A stretch of DNA of 64,000 nucleotides from Azospira sp. I13. Lineage in GTDB: Bacteria; Pseudomonadota; Gammaproteobacteria; Burkholderiales; Rhodocyclaceae. Where the stretch lies: NCBI RefSeq assembly GCF_003112695.1, contig NZ_BFBP01000011.1:139401-203400 (forward strand), written 5' to 3'. Under the pieces are notes generated by a model. The model searched no databases. It was given only the letters and a program-made list of their open reading frames with translations, and was not told the origin of the DNA. A program made the position numbers and the translations under genes. Positions 17,929 through 27,481 of the stretch are shown here, piece after piece (position 1 is the stretch's first letter; each line of letters opens with the position of its first letter).

Positions 17929-18951
17929 ATGGAAACGCCCCATCCCTCCCCCCTGCATCTGCCGGCCCGGGCCAGTTACGGCATTGCGGCCGCCCTGCTC
18001 CTCGCGGCCATTCTTCTGCACCTGATTCCTGCCCTGTTTGCGGGGATGCTGGTCTATTCCCTGATCGAGCGGCTGTCGCCCCTCATTGCCCGACGCTTTG
18101 CCCAGCAACATGCCCGGGGGCTGGCCACGGGCCTGATCGGCACCCTGGCGGTGGGGGTGGTGAGCCTGGGGGTGCTGCTGCTCTACAGCTATCTCAAGCA
18201 CGGTGGCGCTTCCGGCCTGCCCCTATTGTGGGAAAAGCTGGCCGCCGTGGTGGAAGGGGCCAATGCCATCCTCCCGGCCTGGCTGGCGGAGCGCCTGCCG
18301 GATTCGGCGGAGCAGATTCAGGCCACCCTCTCCGCTTGGTTCCGGGACCACAGCGCCGAACTCCAGGGCCTGGGCAAGGAGGCCGGAGTGGCCCTGGTGC
18401 ATGTACTGGTGGGCGGCATCATCGGTGCCATGGTGGCGGTGAGCCGTGCGCGGGATGGCGTCTTCCGCCGCCCCCTGGCAGCGGCCCTGGCCAGCCGCGT
18501 CGCTGCCTTTCATCAGGCCTTCGAGCGGGTCTTCATCGGCCAGGGCAAGATTTCCCTCATCAACACCTTTTTCACGGCGATCTACCTGGTGGCGGTACTG
18601 CCGTCCCTGGGCATCCACCTGCCTCTGGTCAAGACCATGCTGGCCATCACGCTGCTGGTGGGCATATTGCCCGTGGTGGGCAACCTGGTCTCCAACACGG
18701 TGATCGTGCTGGTCAGCGCCTCGGTATCGTTCAATGCGGCCCTCGCCTCCCTGGTCTTTCTTGTCGCCCTGCACAAGGGGGAGTATTTCCTTGGCGCCAA
18801 GATCCTGGGCAACCAGATCCAGGCCAAGGCCTGGGAAATGCTCCTGGCCATGCTGGTCATGGAAGCGGCTTTCGGCCTGCCCGGCATGGCCGCTGCCCCG
18901 GTGTTCTACGCCTACCTCAAGGCCGAACTGGCGGAGCGGGGGCTGATCTGA
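17929..18951 (+). CDS. AI-2E family transporter-like membrane protein
   Basis: A 340-aa inner-membrane protein with about 7-8 TM helices, matching the AI-2E exporter/PerM family. The N-terminal helix pair YGIAAALLLAAILLHLIPALF is followed by a central amphipathic region and C-terminal helices containing LVGILPVVGNLVSNTVIVLV, near the family's usual PxxG region. The start ATG 17929 is preceded by AAGGGA. It is somewhat divergent from canonical family members, so the transported substrate is not predictable. No cotranscribed genes. Confidence 0.72.
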   Translation: METPHPSPLHLPARASYGIAAALLLAAILLHLIPALFAGMLVYSLIERLSPLIARRFAQQHARGLATGLIGTLAVGVVSLGVLLLYSYLKHGGASGLPLLWEKLAAVVEGANAILPAWLAERLPDSAEQIQATLSAWFRDHSAELQGLGKEAGVALVHVLVGGIIGAMVAVSRARDGVFRRPLAAALASRVAAFHQAFERVFIGQGKISLINTFFTAIYLVAVLPSLGIHLPLVKTMLAITLLVGILPVVGNLVSNTVIVLVSASVSFNAALASLVFLVALHKGEYFLGAKILGNQIQAKAWEMLLAMLVMEAAFGLPGMAAAPVFYAYLKAELAERGLI

Positions 18952-19359
18952 AACGGCCCCAGGCCGGTAGCGCCCCCCCTCTTTCGGAGTGCCGGGGGAG
19001 CCGTGTATAGTCCGGCCCGGAAATGCTTGGAAGCACCCAACAACGCCCAACAATGCCTGACAGCGCCCGGGCTGACCCGCCGGCCTGACGACAAGCGGTG
19101 ACGCAACGGCGACTGCTGCACACCTCCGGCAACTGGCGTGGCCACTTGGCTGGCTGCACTGTAGGTGACCTACGGCTTGTACGCCTCGCCGCCCCGCGCA
19201 GTCCAGCAGAGGCGCCGTTCCTATCCGCCCGCCTGAGGCGTGGCGCGTGGCAGGCAGCCGGTGCCGCTTTCTCAGCGATTTTGCCGGGCTTTTTTTAGGC
19301 CTTTTCCCGGGCTTTTCCCTGACTCCCCCTGTTGACCTTCTTCCCGCCGAGTACCTGCA
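18952..19359. other. 408-bp intergenic region without recognised gene
   Basis: GC-rich, with no open frame of plausible composition and no RNA gene recognised. A GC-rich stretch ending in a T-run (GGGCTTTTTTTAGG near 19290) could be a weak terminator. The remainder presumably carries the trmA promoter. Confidence 0.3.
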
Positions 19360-20460
19360 ATGCCCCTGCGCCGCTTCGCTCCCGACGACTACGACACCCT
19401 TCTGGCTGCCAAGGTGGCCCATTTCCGGGAGGAATTTGCGGCCTTCGACCTGCCGGAACCCCACGTGGCGCCTTCCGCCCCCCGGCATTACCGCCTGCGG
19501 GCCGAATTCCAGATCATCCGCCACGAGGGCAAGGTGGCCTACGCCATGTTCAACCCGGACAACACCCGGCAGGCAGTGCCCATGGCGACCTTCCCGGTGG
19601 CGTCGGACACCATCTGCGCCATGATGCCGCGCCTGCAAGCCGAGCTGCAGGCCAGCGACCTGCTCAAGGACTTTCTCTTCCGGGTGGATTTTCTCTCCAC
19701 CCTGAGCGGCGATCTGCTCGTCACCCTGGTCTACAAGCGCCCCCTGCGCCCCCTCTGGGAAGAAGCGGCCCGGGGCCTGGCGGAGCGCCTGGGCATCCAG
19801 CTGATCGGCCGCAGCCGCGGCCAGAAGGTGGTGCTGGGCCGGGACTGGGTGGAAGAGGCCTTTGAGCTGGAAGGCCGCGCCCTGCGCTACAAGCAGATCG
19901 AAGGCGGCTTCACCCAGCCCAACGGCGAGGTGAATCGGCAGATGCTGGCCTGGGCCTGCGCCCGGGCCCAGGAAATCGCCCCGGCCGGCGAGAGCGACCT
20001 GCTGGAGCTGTACTGCGGCAACGGCAACTTCACCATCGCCCTGGCGCCCCATTACTCCCGGGTGCTAGCCACGGAAATGAGCAAGACCTCGGTGTACGCC
20101 GCCCTCGACAACCTGGCCGCCAACCAGGTCAGCAACGTGCAGATGCTGCGCCTCTCCAGCGAGGAATTCACCGAAGCCTACGTGCAGGGCAAGGAATTCA
20201 CCCGCCTGGCCGGCATCGACCTGAAAAGCTACCGCTTCTCCACCGTTTTCGTGGACCCGCCCCGGGCCGGCCTGGACGACGGCACCCTGGAACTGGTGCG
20301 GGGCTTCGACAACATTCTCTACATCTCCTGCAACCCGGAGACCCTCAAGGCCAACGTGGCGGCCCTGCACAACACCCACCGCATCGCCGCCGCCGCCGCC
20401 TTCGACCAGTTCCCCTACACCGACCACCTGGAATGCGGGCTGCTGCTCAGCCGGCGCTGA
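19360..20460 (+). CDS. trmA: tRNA (uracil-5-)-methyltransferase TrmA
   Basis: A SAM-dependent enzyme making m5U54 in the T-loop of tRNA; 366 aa, equal to the E. coli enzyme's length. Family features: the N-terminal segment HYRLRAEFQIIRHEGKVAYAM; the SAM-binding motif LLELYCGNGNFTIALAPH; the FVDPPRAGLDDGTL motif; and the catalytic Cys in YISCNPETLKAN. The C-terminus FDQFPYTDHLECGLLL matches the conserved general-base Glu region. Monocistronic. Confidence 0.96.
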   Translation: MPLRRFAPDDYDTLLAAKVAHFREEFAAFDLPEPHVAPSAPRHYRLRAEFQIIRHEGKVAYAMFNPDNTRQAVPMATFPVASDTICAMMPRLQAELQASDLLKDFLFRVDFLSTLSGDLLVTLVYKRPLRPLWEEAARGLAERLGIQLIGRSRGQKVVLGRDWVEEAFELEGRALRYKQIEGGFTQPNGEVNRQMLAWACARAQEIAPAGESDLLELYCGNGNFTIALAPHYSRVLATEMSKTSVYAALDNLAANQVSNVQMLRLSSEEFTEAYVQGKEFTRLAGIDLKSYRFSTVFVDPPRAGLDDGTLELVRGFDNILYISCNPETLKANVAALHNTHRIAAAAAFDQFPYTDHLECGLLLSRR

Positions 20461-20797
20461 GGCAAAAACGGCAACACCCCGGAGAGGCAAGCAGGGCGCG
20501 GTTCTTCCTCCACCCTATCGGGAGAAGCGCACCCTGCCTTGATCTCCACCACCCCATCACGGAGATTGGCTTGCAGCTTGCCGCTCCGGGCAGGCTAATG
20601 CCAGCCGGCTGAGCAAGCCGACTGCCGCAGGCCGAGCCGGCGTACCTGCCAGGCCATCCGCCAGACCATCCGCCACACCACCGGCCGGGAAAGCGCCTTC
20701 CAGTCAAAGCGGCCTGGGCGCCAACCCCCGCCCTTTTGCCTTTTCCCCGCCGGGCCGCCCCGGTAGACTGGCGGCTCCGTCTTTCCGGCTCCCCTTC
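20461..20797. other. 337-bp intergenic region without recognised gene
   Basis: GC-rich. No terminator with a T-run, no RNA gene and no convincing short ORF was found. It presumably contains the promoter of the ABC transporter operon; I cannot assign -35/-10 boxes with confidence. Confidence 0.3.
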
Positions 20798-22429
20798 ATG
20801 GCTCGCCCCCTCATGGCCCTCCCCTTCGCTTCGCGGTTGTCTGCCGTTGTCGCCCGCGCCCTTGGCAAGGCGGCCTGCGCCGTTTTCCTGACCGTCGTCA
20901 CCCTTGCGGTGATGGCGCCAACGCCCGCCCGGGCGGCACCCCTCAGCATCGGCCTGGCCGCCGACGTTTCTTCCCTGGATCCCCACTACCTCAACGCCGC
21001 CCCCAACATCGGCGTGGCCAGCCACTTCTTCGAAACCCTGGTGGCGGTGGACAAGGACGGCCAGCTGGTGCCCGGCCTGGCCCAGTCCTGGCAGGCCATC
21101 AACCCCACCACCTGGGAATTCAAGCTGCGCCCCGGGGTGAAATTCCACGACGGCAGCCCCCTCACGGTAGAAGACGTGGTCTTTTCCCTGGAACGCCCCG
21201 CCAGCCTCACCCAGAGCCCTGGCCCCTTCACCGGCTTCACCAAGGCCATCAGCGCCAAGAAGGTGGTGGACGCCCACACCCTGCGCCTTACCACGGCCCA
21301 GCCCTATGGCCCGCTGCCCCTGGACCTGGCCTCCATTTTCATCGTCTCGAAGAAGGCGGCGGCCAAGGCAACGACGGAAGACTTCAACAGCGGCAAGGCC
21401 CTGGTGGGCACTGGCCCCTTCCGTCTGGTCAAGTTCCGCCGCGGCGAAGCGGTGGAGATGGCCCGCTTCGACGGCTACTGGAGTGACAAACCGGCCTGGG
21501 AAAGCGTCACCCTGCGCATCCTGCCCGCCGATGCGCCCCGCCTCGCCGCCCTGTTGGCCGGCCAGGTGGACATGATCGAAGGCGTGCCCGGCGCCGACGT
21601 GGCGCGGCTGAAGAAGGATGCGCGCTTCCGCCTGGAGCAGCGCGTCTCCTGGCGCACCCTGTTCCTCCAGCTCGACCTCTTCCGCGACGCCTCGCCCTTC
21701 GTCACCGACAACGCTGGCCGGCCCCTGGACAAAAATCCCCTGAAAGACCTCAAGGTGCGCCAGGCCCTCTCCCGGGCCATCAACCGGGAGGCCCTGGCAG
21801 CCCGCACCCTGGATGGACTGGGTGTGCCCGCCAGCCGCCTGGTGGCGCCGGGCATTCCCGGCCATGGCGAGAAACCCGCCGCCGAGCCCTACGACCCGGA
21901 AGGCGCCAAGCGCCTGCTGGCCGAAGCCGGCTACCCGGAGGGCTTCCGCCTCACCCTGCACGGCCCCAACAACCGCTACCTCTACGATGAGCAGGTGCTG
22001 CAAACCCTGGCCCAGTTCTTCAGCCGCATCGGCATCAAGACCCAGGTGGAAACCCTGCCCCTGGCCGCCTACTTCGGCCGCCTGCGCCACGCCGATTTCA
22101 GCGCCGCCCTGCTGGGCTGGGGTTCCCTCTCCGGGGATTTCGCCCTGCGCACCCTGCTCGGCACGCCGGATGAAAAGACCGGCTGGGGCGCCTGGAACTG
22201 GGGCCGCTTCAGCGACGCCCGGGTGGATGCCGACATCCGCGAGGCCCTGGCCAGCACCGATGCCGGCCGCCGCAACCGGGCCGCCGAAACGGCCATGAAC
22301 CAGGCCATGCAGCAACTGCCGGTGATTCCCCTGCACCACCAGGTGGCCACCTGGGCCCTGCGGGCCGGCCTGAGCTATCCGGCCCGGGTGGATGAATTCA
22401 CCTTCGCCGCCCAGGTGCGGCCCCGCTGA
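20798..22429 (+). CDS. ABC transporter substrate-binding protein (peptide/nickel type, SBP family 5)
   Basis: A periplasmic binding protein of 543 aa. The signal peptide is long (about residues 1-46), with the hydrophobic core CAVFLTVVTLAVMAP and an ARAAP cleavage region. The mature protein matches the DppA/OppA/NikA class: LDPHYLNAAPN, the WEFKLRPGVKFHDGSPLTVEDV signature, and ALSRAINREALA. Family 5 proteins bind peptides, opines, nickel chelates or sugars, and the ligand cannot be read from sequence. It is followed by two permease genes with short spacing. Confidence 0.92.
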   Translation: MARPLMALPFASRLSAVVARALGKAACAVFLTVVTLAVMAPTPARAAPLSIGLAADVSSLDPHYLNAAPNIGVASHFFETLVAVDKDGQLVPGLAQSWQAINPTTWEFKLRPGVKFHDGSPLTVEDVVFSLERPASLTQSPGPFTGFTKAISAKKVVDAHTLRLTTAQPYGPLPLDLASIFIVSKKAAAKATTEDFNSGKALVGTGPFRLVKFRRGEAVEMARFDGYWSDKPAWESVTLRILPADAPRLAALLAGQVDMIEGVPGADVARLKKDARFRLEQRVSWRTLFLQLDLFRDASPFVTDNAGRPLDKNPLKDLKVRQALSRAINREALAARTLDGLGVPASRLVAPGIPGHGEKPAAEPYDPEGAKRLLAEAGYPEGFRLTLHGPNNRYLYDEQVLQTLAQFFSRIGIKTQVETLPLAAYFGRLRHADFSAALLGWGSLSGDFALRTLLGTPDEKTGWGAWNWGRFSDARVDADIREALASTDAGRRNRAAETAMNQAMQQLPVIPLHHQVATWALRAGLSYPARVDEFTFAAQVRPR

Positions 22430-22443
22430 GCACGCCGGGAGCC

Positions 22444-23430
22444 ATGGGCCACGCCACCTTCGTCGTCCGCCGCCTGCTGCACGGGGCCGGGGTGCTGCTG
22501 GCCGTCTCCCTGCTGGTTTTCGCCGCCCTCTACGTGGTGGGCAACCCGGTGGAGCTGCTGGTAGATCCCCAGGCCGACCCGGCGGACATCGCCCGCACCG
22601 TCGCCGCCCTGGGCCTGGATCAGCCCCTCTGGCGCCAATACCTGCACTTCCTCGGCCAGGCCCTGCAGGGCGACCTGGGGCGCTCCTTCATCCACGGCGA
22701 ACCGGCCCTGGGCCTGATTCTCGAGCGTCTGCCCGCCACCCTGGAACTGGCCGTCATCGCACTCCTGCTGGCCCTGCTGGCGGGCATTCCCCTGGGGCTG
22801 TGGGCCGGTCTCAAGCCCCGCTCCCTGGCCGGCCGCCTGATCGGCGCCGCCTCCACCCTGGGCTTCGCCCTGCCCGCCTTCTGGCTGGGGCTGATGCTGA
22901 TCCTCGTTTTCGCCGTGCAGCTGCAATGGCTGCCCCCCGGCGGCCGGGGCGCCACCCGGGAGCTGTTCGGCCTGCCCGCCCTTTCCCTTTCCTGCCTGAC
23001 CTGGGACGGCTGGCAGCATCTGCTGCTGCCAGCCCTCAATCTGGCCCTCTACAAGGCGGCCCTGGTGGTGCGCCTGGTGCGGGCCGGAAGCCGCGAGGTG
23101 CTGGGCCGTGACTACGTGCGCTTCGCCCGGGCCAAGGGCCTCAGCGAAGCCCGGGTGGTGGCGCGCCACGTGCTGCCCAACACCCTCATTCCGGTGGTCA
23201 CCGTGCTGGGCATGGAATTCGGCGGCCTGATCGCCTTTTCGGTGGTCACCGAAACGGTCTTCGGCTGGCCCGGCATGGGCAAGCTGCTGATGGACGCCAT
23301 CAACGCCCTGGACCGCCCGGTGGTGGTGGCCTACCTGCTCTGTGCCGCCGCCCTCTTCGTGCTCCTCAACCTGGGTGTTGAACTGCTCTACGGCTGGCTC
23401 GACCCCCGGGTGCGGGAATCCCGGGCATGA
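22444..23430 (+). CDS. ABC transporter permease (DppB/OppB-like)
   Basis: An inner-membrane permease of 328 aa with six TM helices and the BPD permease EAA loop (GSREVLGRDYVRFARAKGLSEARVV). The N-terminal arrangement HATFVVRRLLHGAGVLLAVSLLVFAALYV and the region FGLIAFSVVTETVFGWPGMG-like near residue 262 are characteristic of the DppB family. It starts 14 bp after the binding-protein stop and overlaps the next permease gene by 4 bp (ATGA). Confidence 0.93.
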   Translation: MGHATFVVRRLLHGAGVLLAVSLLVFAALYVVGNPVELLVDPQADPADIARTVAALGLDQPLWRQYLHFLGQALQGDLGRSFIHGEPALGLILERLPATLELAVIALLLALLAGIPLGLWAGLKPRSLAGRLIGAASTLGFALPAFWLGLMLILVFAVQLQWLPPGGRGATRELFGLPALSLSCLTWDGWQHLLLPALNLALYKAALVVRLVRAGSREVLGRDYVRFARAKGLSEARVVARHVLPNTLIPVVTVLGMEFGGLIAFSVVTETVFGWPGMGKLLMDAINALDRPVVVAYLLCAAALFVLLNLGVELLYGWLDPRVRESRA

Positions 23431-24326
23431 GCGACGCTGCCGTGACGCGCCCTGCCGCAGGGCACCGTTTCCCGCTGCTCGCCGCCTTCGCCGCCGGCCC
23501 GGCGGGCAAGGCTATCCTGGCCCTGCTGCTCCTGGTGCTGCTGGCCGCCTTCGTCGGCCCGGTGCTGGCGCCCCAGAACCCCTACGACCTGGCCGCCCTG
23601 GACATTCTCGATGCCCGCCTGCCCCCGGGCAGCCCGGCCGCCGCCGGCGGCAGCTACTGGCTGGGCAGCGACGAGCAGGGGCGGGATCTGCTCTCCGCCA
23701 TGCTCTACGGCCTGCGCCTGAGCCTGCTGGTGGCGGGCGCCGGCACCGGGCTGGCCTGCGTCGCCGGCAGCCTGCTGGGCCTGTTCGCCGGCTACCGGCG
23801 CGGCGCCTGGGACCGACTGGTGCTGGCCCTGGCCGACCTGCAGCTCTCCTTCCCCGCCCTGCTCATCGCCCTGGCCCTGCTGGCCCTTTCCGGCCCCGGC
23901 CTGATCAAGGTGGTGCTGGCCCTGGCGGCTTCCCAGTGGGCCTATTTCGCCCGTAGCGCCCGGGCTGCCGCCCTGGTGGAAGCGGAGAAGGACTACATGG
24001 CCGCCGCCCGCCTGCAAGGCCTGTCGGAAGGGCGCCTCTTGCTGCGCCACCTGCTGCCCAACTGCCTGCCGCCCCTGCTGGTGATCCTGCCCCTGCAACT
24101 GGCGGCGGCCATTTCCCTGGAGGCCACCCTGGCCTTCCTCGGCCTGGGGGCACCGGCCACCGAGCCTTCCCTGGGCCGCCTCATCGCCAATGGTTTTGCC
24201 TACCTGCTCTCGGGGGAATACTGGGTCAGCCTGTTCCCGGGCCTGCTCCTCACCCTGGCCATCACCGCCATCACCCTGGCCGCCGACCGGCTGGCCGCCA
24301 CCCTGGACCCGCGCCAGCCGGGGTGA
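23427..24326 (+). CDS. ABC transporter permease (DppC/OppC-like)
   Basis: The second permease subunit, 299 aa. It has an N-terminal TM, the DppC-type periplasmic segment APQNPYDLAALD, and the YWLGSDEQGRDLLSAMLYGLRLSL signature. The EAA loop is EKDYMAAARLQGLSEGRLL, and the C-terminal helix region ATLAFLGLGAPATEPSLGRLI is typical. It overlaps the dppB-like gene by 4 bp. The expected dppD/dppF-type ATPase genes do not follow, so the pump must borrow ATPases encoded elsewhere or is incomplete. Confidence 0.93.
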   Translation: MSDAAVTRPAAGHRFPLLAAFAAGPAGKAILALLLLVLLAAFVGPVLAPQNPYDLAALDILDARLPPGSPAAAGGSYWLGSDEQGRDLLSAMLYGLRLSLLVAGAGTGLACVAGSLLGLFAGYRRGAWDRLVLALADLQLSFPALLIALALLALSGPGLIKVVLALAASQWAYFARSARAAALVEAEKDYMAAARLQGLSEGRLLLRHLLPNCLPPLLVILPLQLAAAISLEATLAFLGLGAPATEPSLGRLIANGFAYLLSGEYWVSLFPGLLLTLAITAITLAADRLAATLDPRQPG

Positions 24327-24470
24327 ATGTCTGCAGTCTGGGGAGGTGGAAAACAGGGCGCACGGATGATCCGGAAAAATCTGCGCAATACCGCGCCAGC
24401 TCCCGTTTTTCAGCCCTTTCCGCCAATTAATGCGCTGTCTTGCCGGGCATGAATCGGTGATAATTTCCCC

Positions 24471-26033
24471 ATGTCCGTTTCTGCCCCGACCTTCGTCCGC
24501 TTTCCGGCCCGATGCCCAACCGCCCTCCGGCTGTTGCAGGCGATCCTGCGCCTCCGCATCCGGGCCGGGGTGCTGGGTCTGGCCGGCCTAGTCGGCCTGG
24601 TAGCTCTGGCAGGCGTCGCCGGTCCAGCAGGCGCCACAGACGGGATCAGCGCGACAGCCGCCGCCCCCACGGCGGAAAAGACGGCAGCCATCCAATTCAC
24701 GCCAGAAGAGCAGGCCTACATTGCCCAGGCCGGCACCATCCGGATGTGCGTGGACCCGGACTGGGTGCCCTTCGAACGCATCAACCCGGAAGGCCGCCAC
24801 GAAGGCATCGCCGCCGATCTGGTACAGCTGGTGGCCCAGCGGGTGGGCCTGAAGATTGCGCTTTACCCGGTCAAGACCTGGGATGAAAGCCTGGTCGCCT
24901 CCAAGGCCGGGCGCTGCCAGATCATGAGCTTTCTCAACCAGACGCCGGTGCGGGACAAATGGCTGAACTTCACGGCCCCCATCTTCTCCGACCCCAATGT
25001 GATCATCACCCGGGAAGAGCACCCCTTCGTCGCCGCGCCGGAAAATCTGCGGGATGAAAGCGTCGCCCTGCCCCGGGGCACCATGGTGGCCGAGCGCATC
25101 CGCCAGGACTATCCCAGCCTCAAGCTGATTCTCACCGACAGCGAAGACCAGTCGGTTTCCCTGGTCTCGTCCCGGCAGGCGGACATGACCATCCGCTCCC
25201 TCATCGTCGCCGCCTACGCCATCAAGAAGGAAGGCCTCTTCAACCTGAAGATCGCCGGCCAGGTGCCCCACCTCACCAACCAGCTGCGCATCGGCGTGCT
25301 CAAATCCGAGCCCCTGCTGCGGGACATACTGGACAAGGGGGTGCGCACCCTGACGCCCCAGGAACGGGATGCCATCTCCAACAAGCATGTGGCGATCCAG
25401 GTGCAGAAGGGCGTGGATTACAGCCTGATCTGGAAAATCAGCCTGGGGGCCGCCCTGCTCCTGCTGCTGGCGCTGTACTGGAACCGCAAGCTGACGGCCC
25501 TGAACCGGGAGCTGGGAAGCCTCAACCGGGAGTTGGCCCGCCTCTCCATCACCGACAAGCTGACCGGGTTGTTCAACCGCAACAAGCTGGACGAAGCCTT
25601 CGACAACGAAATCCGCCGCACGGAACGCTTCGGCCACCCCTTCGCCGTGGTGCTGCTGGATGTGGACCACTTCAAGGCGGTGAACGACACCCATGGCCAT
25701 CCGGTAGGGGATCGCATCCTGGTGGAAATCGCTGCCCTGCTGCGGGCCCATACCCGGGAAACCGACATCGTGGGCCGCTGGGGCGGCGAGGAATTCCTCA
25801 TTCTCTGCCCCAACACCGATGCCCTGGGCGCCATGCTGCAGGCGGAAGGCCTGCGCCACCTGATCCAGGATCATGTCTTTCCCGAGGTGGAACACATCAC
25901 CGCCAGCTTCGGCATTACCGGCTACCAGACGGGGGACGATGCCAAGCACATGATGGCCCGGGCCGACCGGGCCCTCTATGCGGCCAAGCACCAGGGCCGC
26001 AACCGCGTTGCGGCCGACCAGACGCCCCTGTGA
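24471..26033 (+). CDS. Diguanylate cyclase with periplasmic SBP_bac_3 sensor domain
   Basis: A membrane signalling enzyme of 520 aa making c-di-GMP. It has an N-terminal signal/TM segment (about 28-50). A periplasmic solute-binding-protein-family-3-like domain covers roughly residues 80-310 (IRMCVDPDWVPFERINPEG...). A TM helix near 325 (ISLGAALLLLLALYW) is followed by a short coil and a GGDEF domain at about 360-515. The active site reads GGEEF, and an RxxD inhibitory I-site (RETD) sits five residues upstream, so it should be active and product-inhibited. The periplasmic domain resembles amino-acid binding proteins; linkage to the ABC transporter suggests a related ligand, which is inference. 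Its stop overlaps the next open frame's GTG. Confidence 0.93.
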   Translation: MSVSAPTFVRFPARCPTALRLLQAILRLRIRAGVLGLAGLVGLVALAGVAGPAGATDGISATAAAPTAEKTAAIQFTPEEQAYIAQAGTIRMCVDPDWVPFERINPEGRHEGIAADLVQLVAQRVGLKIALYPVKTWDESLVASKAGRCQIMSFLNQTPVRDKWLNFTAPIFSDPNVIITREEHPFVAAPENLRDESVALPRGTMVAERIRQDYPSLKLILTDSEDQSVSLVSSRQADMTIRSLIVAAYAIKKEGLFNLKIAGQVPHLTNQLRIGVLKSEPLLRDILDKGVRTLTPQERDAISNKHVAIQVQKGVDYSLIWKISLGAALLLLLALYWNRKLTALNRELGSLNRELARLSITDKLTGLFNRNKLDEAFDNEIRRTERFGHPFAVVLLDVDHFKAVNDTHGHPVGDRILVEIAALLRAHTRETDIVGRWGGEEFLILCPNTDALGAMLQAEGLRHLIQDHVFPEVEHITASFGITGYQTGDDAKHMMARADRALYAAKHQGRNRVAADQTPL

Positions 26034-26113
26034 CCCGGAGCATGAAGCACTTGATCAAGCGCTGCCGCCACGGCAGCCGGCCCACCGACGCCCCTTCTGG
26101 CGAGACTGCCACC

Positions 26114-27466
26114 ATGGCGTCCCCCCGGCGTGCGCCGCTTGCCAAGCGCCTGGGCAGCGTCGTGCTGGCCCTGGGCAGCCTCAGCCCCTTCGCTCCCACT
26201 GCCCGCGCCGGGGACGACCTGGGTCAAGCCCTGCTGGGCAGCAGTGCCTTCGGCTACGCCAAGATCATGGTGGTGGCGGACGACAAGAAGGGCGGACGCC
26301 CCAACCAGGGCACCCTCGGGGTAGGCGGCAAGCTCGGCCTGGAGACGGGGGAGTACTACGGCCTGCGCTTTCGCGGCGCCCTCTACACCAGCCAGGATCT
26401 GGGCCTGCGCAACGCCAATCCGCGTCAGACCGATGCCTACATGTTCGACCTGGACAAGCGCCCCTACTCCCTGCTCGGCGAGGCCCAGCTCAGGCTCTCG
26501 GCAGGCCGCACGGAACTGGTGCTGGGGCGTCAGGAAATTTTCTCGCCCCTCATCAACAGCTACGAATACCGCATCATCCCCAACCTCTACGAGGCCTACA
26601 CCCTGATCAACCGGGATCTGCCGCATACCACCCTGACCGCCGCCTACGTGGGCAAGATGTCGGGGCTGGACAGCCTGGGCAGCTATTCCCGCTTCAACAG
26701 CATGTCGCGGCAAGCCTACCTCTCCCTGATGACCCGGCCCGACGGCACGCCGGACGCCCGGGCCGGGGACACCGCCGACCTTTCCCCCCTGGTGGGCCAG
26801 CACGGGGTGTGGATGACCGGCCTGGTCTATGAGAACACCCACCGGCTGCAGCTGTGGAACTACTACGGCATCGACACCCTGCACAGCCTCTACGCCGACG
26901 GCCGCTGGAAGCAGCCCCTCAGCCCGAACCTGACAGCAGTGCTGGAGGCCCAGGCCTACCGGGTCAGTGAAGTGGGCGCCTTCAAGGATTACCTGGCCCG
27001 CCATGGCCTCAATGCCAGTTACAGCCTCAAGGGCCTCAAGGGCACCCTGGCCCACGCCCCCAGCGGCATCAGCCTGGGCCTGGCGGTGAACCGCTTTGGC
27101 GGCAACGAGCGCACCGTCACCGCCTACGGCAACTGGGGCGGTTTTCCCGAATTCGTCATCCTGCCCTACCTGTACCCGGAAGAAGACCGGGTCAGCGCCC
27201 TGGCCGGCACCGCCTCGGCCCGCCTCACCGCCCTGTTCGATCTGGGCGTGTACGGCCTGAAAGACCAGAGCCTGCTGCTGGGCCACGCCCGGGTGAATAT
27301 CGACGAAGCCCTGCTGCCGGGCGCCGACATCCGCATCAACAGCCTGCTCTACCGGGCCAAGTTGAGCCCGCGCCTCTCTGCCCGGGTCTCCCTGGATAGC
27401 CGCAGTTCGGGCCATTCCCGTTACGATAACGCCTTCATGACCGCCGCCCTGCGTTACGACTTCTGA
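26114..27466 (+). CDS. OprD-family outer-membrane porin
   Basis: A predicted outer-membrane beta-barrel of 450 aa. The ATG at 26114 is preferred because it begins directly with a signal peptide (basic start, core LGSVVLALGSLSPF, cleavage after ARA). Upstream in-frame starts (ATG 26042, GTG 26030) would put a polar 24-28 residue tail in front. The mature part shows alternating amphipathic strands and features common to OprD-like porins (RQEIFSPLINSYEYRIIPNLYEAY), and it ends with a C-terminal Phe (ALRYDF), the BAM recognition signature. It probably imports small carboxylates, amino acids or peptides, perhaps with the ABC system upstream. The substrate is not determinable. Confidence 0.82.
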   Translation: MASPRRAPLAKRLGSVVLALGSLSPFAPTARAGDDLGQALLGSSAFGYAKIMVVADDKKGGRPNQGTLGVGGKLGLETGEYYGLRFRGALYTSQDLGLRNANPRQTDAYMFDLDKRPYSLLGEAQLRLSAGRTELVLGRQEIFSPLINSYEYRIIPNLYEAYTLINRDLPHTTLTAAYVGKMSGLDSLGSYSRFNSMSRQAYLSLMTRPDGTPDARAGDTADLSPLVGQHGVWMTGLVYENTHRLQLWNYYGIDTLHSLYADGRWKQPLSPNLTAVLEAQAYRVSEVGAFKDYLARHGLNASYSLKGLKGTLAHAPSGISLGLAVNRFGGNERTVTAYGNWGGFPEFVILPYLYPEEDRVSALAGTASARLTALFDLGVYGLKDQSLLLGHARVNIDEALLPGADIRINSLLYRAKLSPRLSARVSLDSRSSGHSRYDNAFMTAALRYDF

Positions 27467-27481
27467 GGTTTGCCCACCGCC

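Noticed and set aside
18952-19359. Possible small genes or RNA in the gap before trmA
   Set aside because: Only GC-rich low-complexity short frames with no translation signal and no structured RNA recognised.
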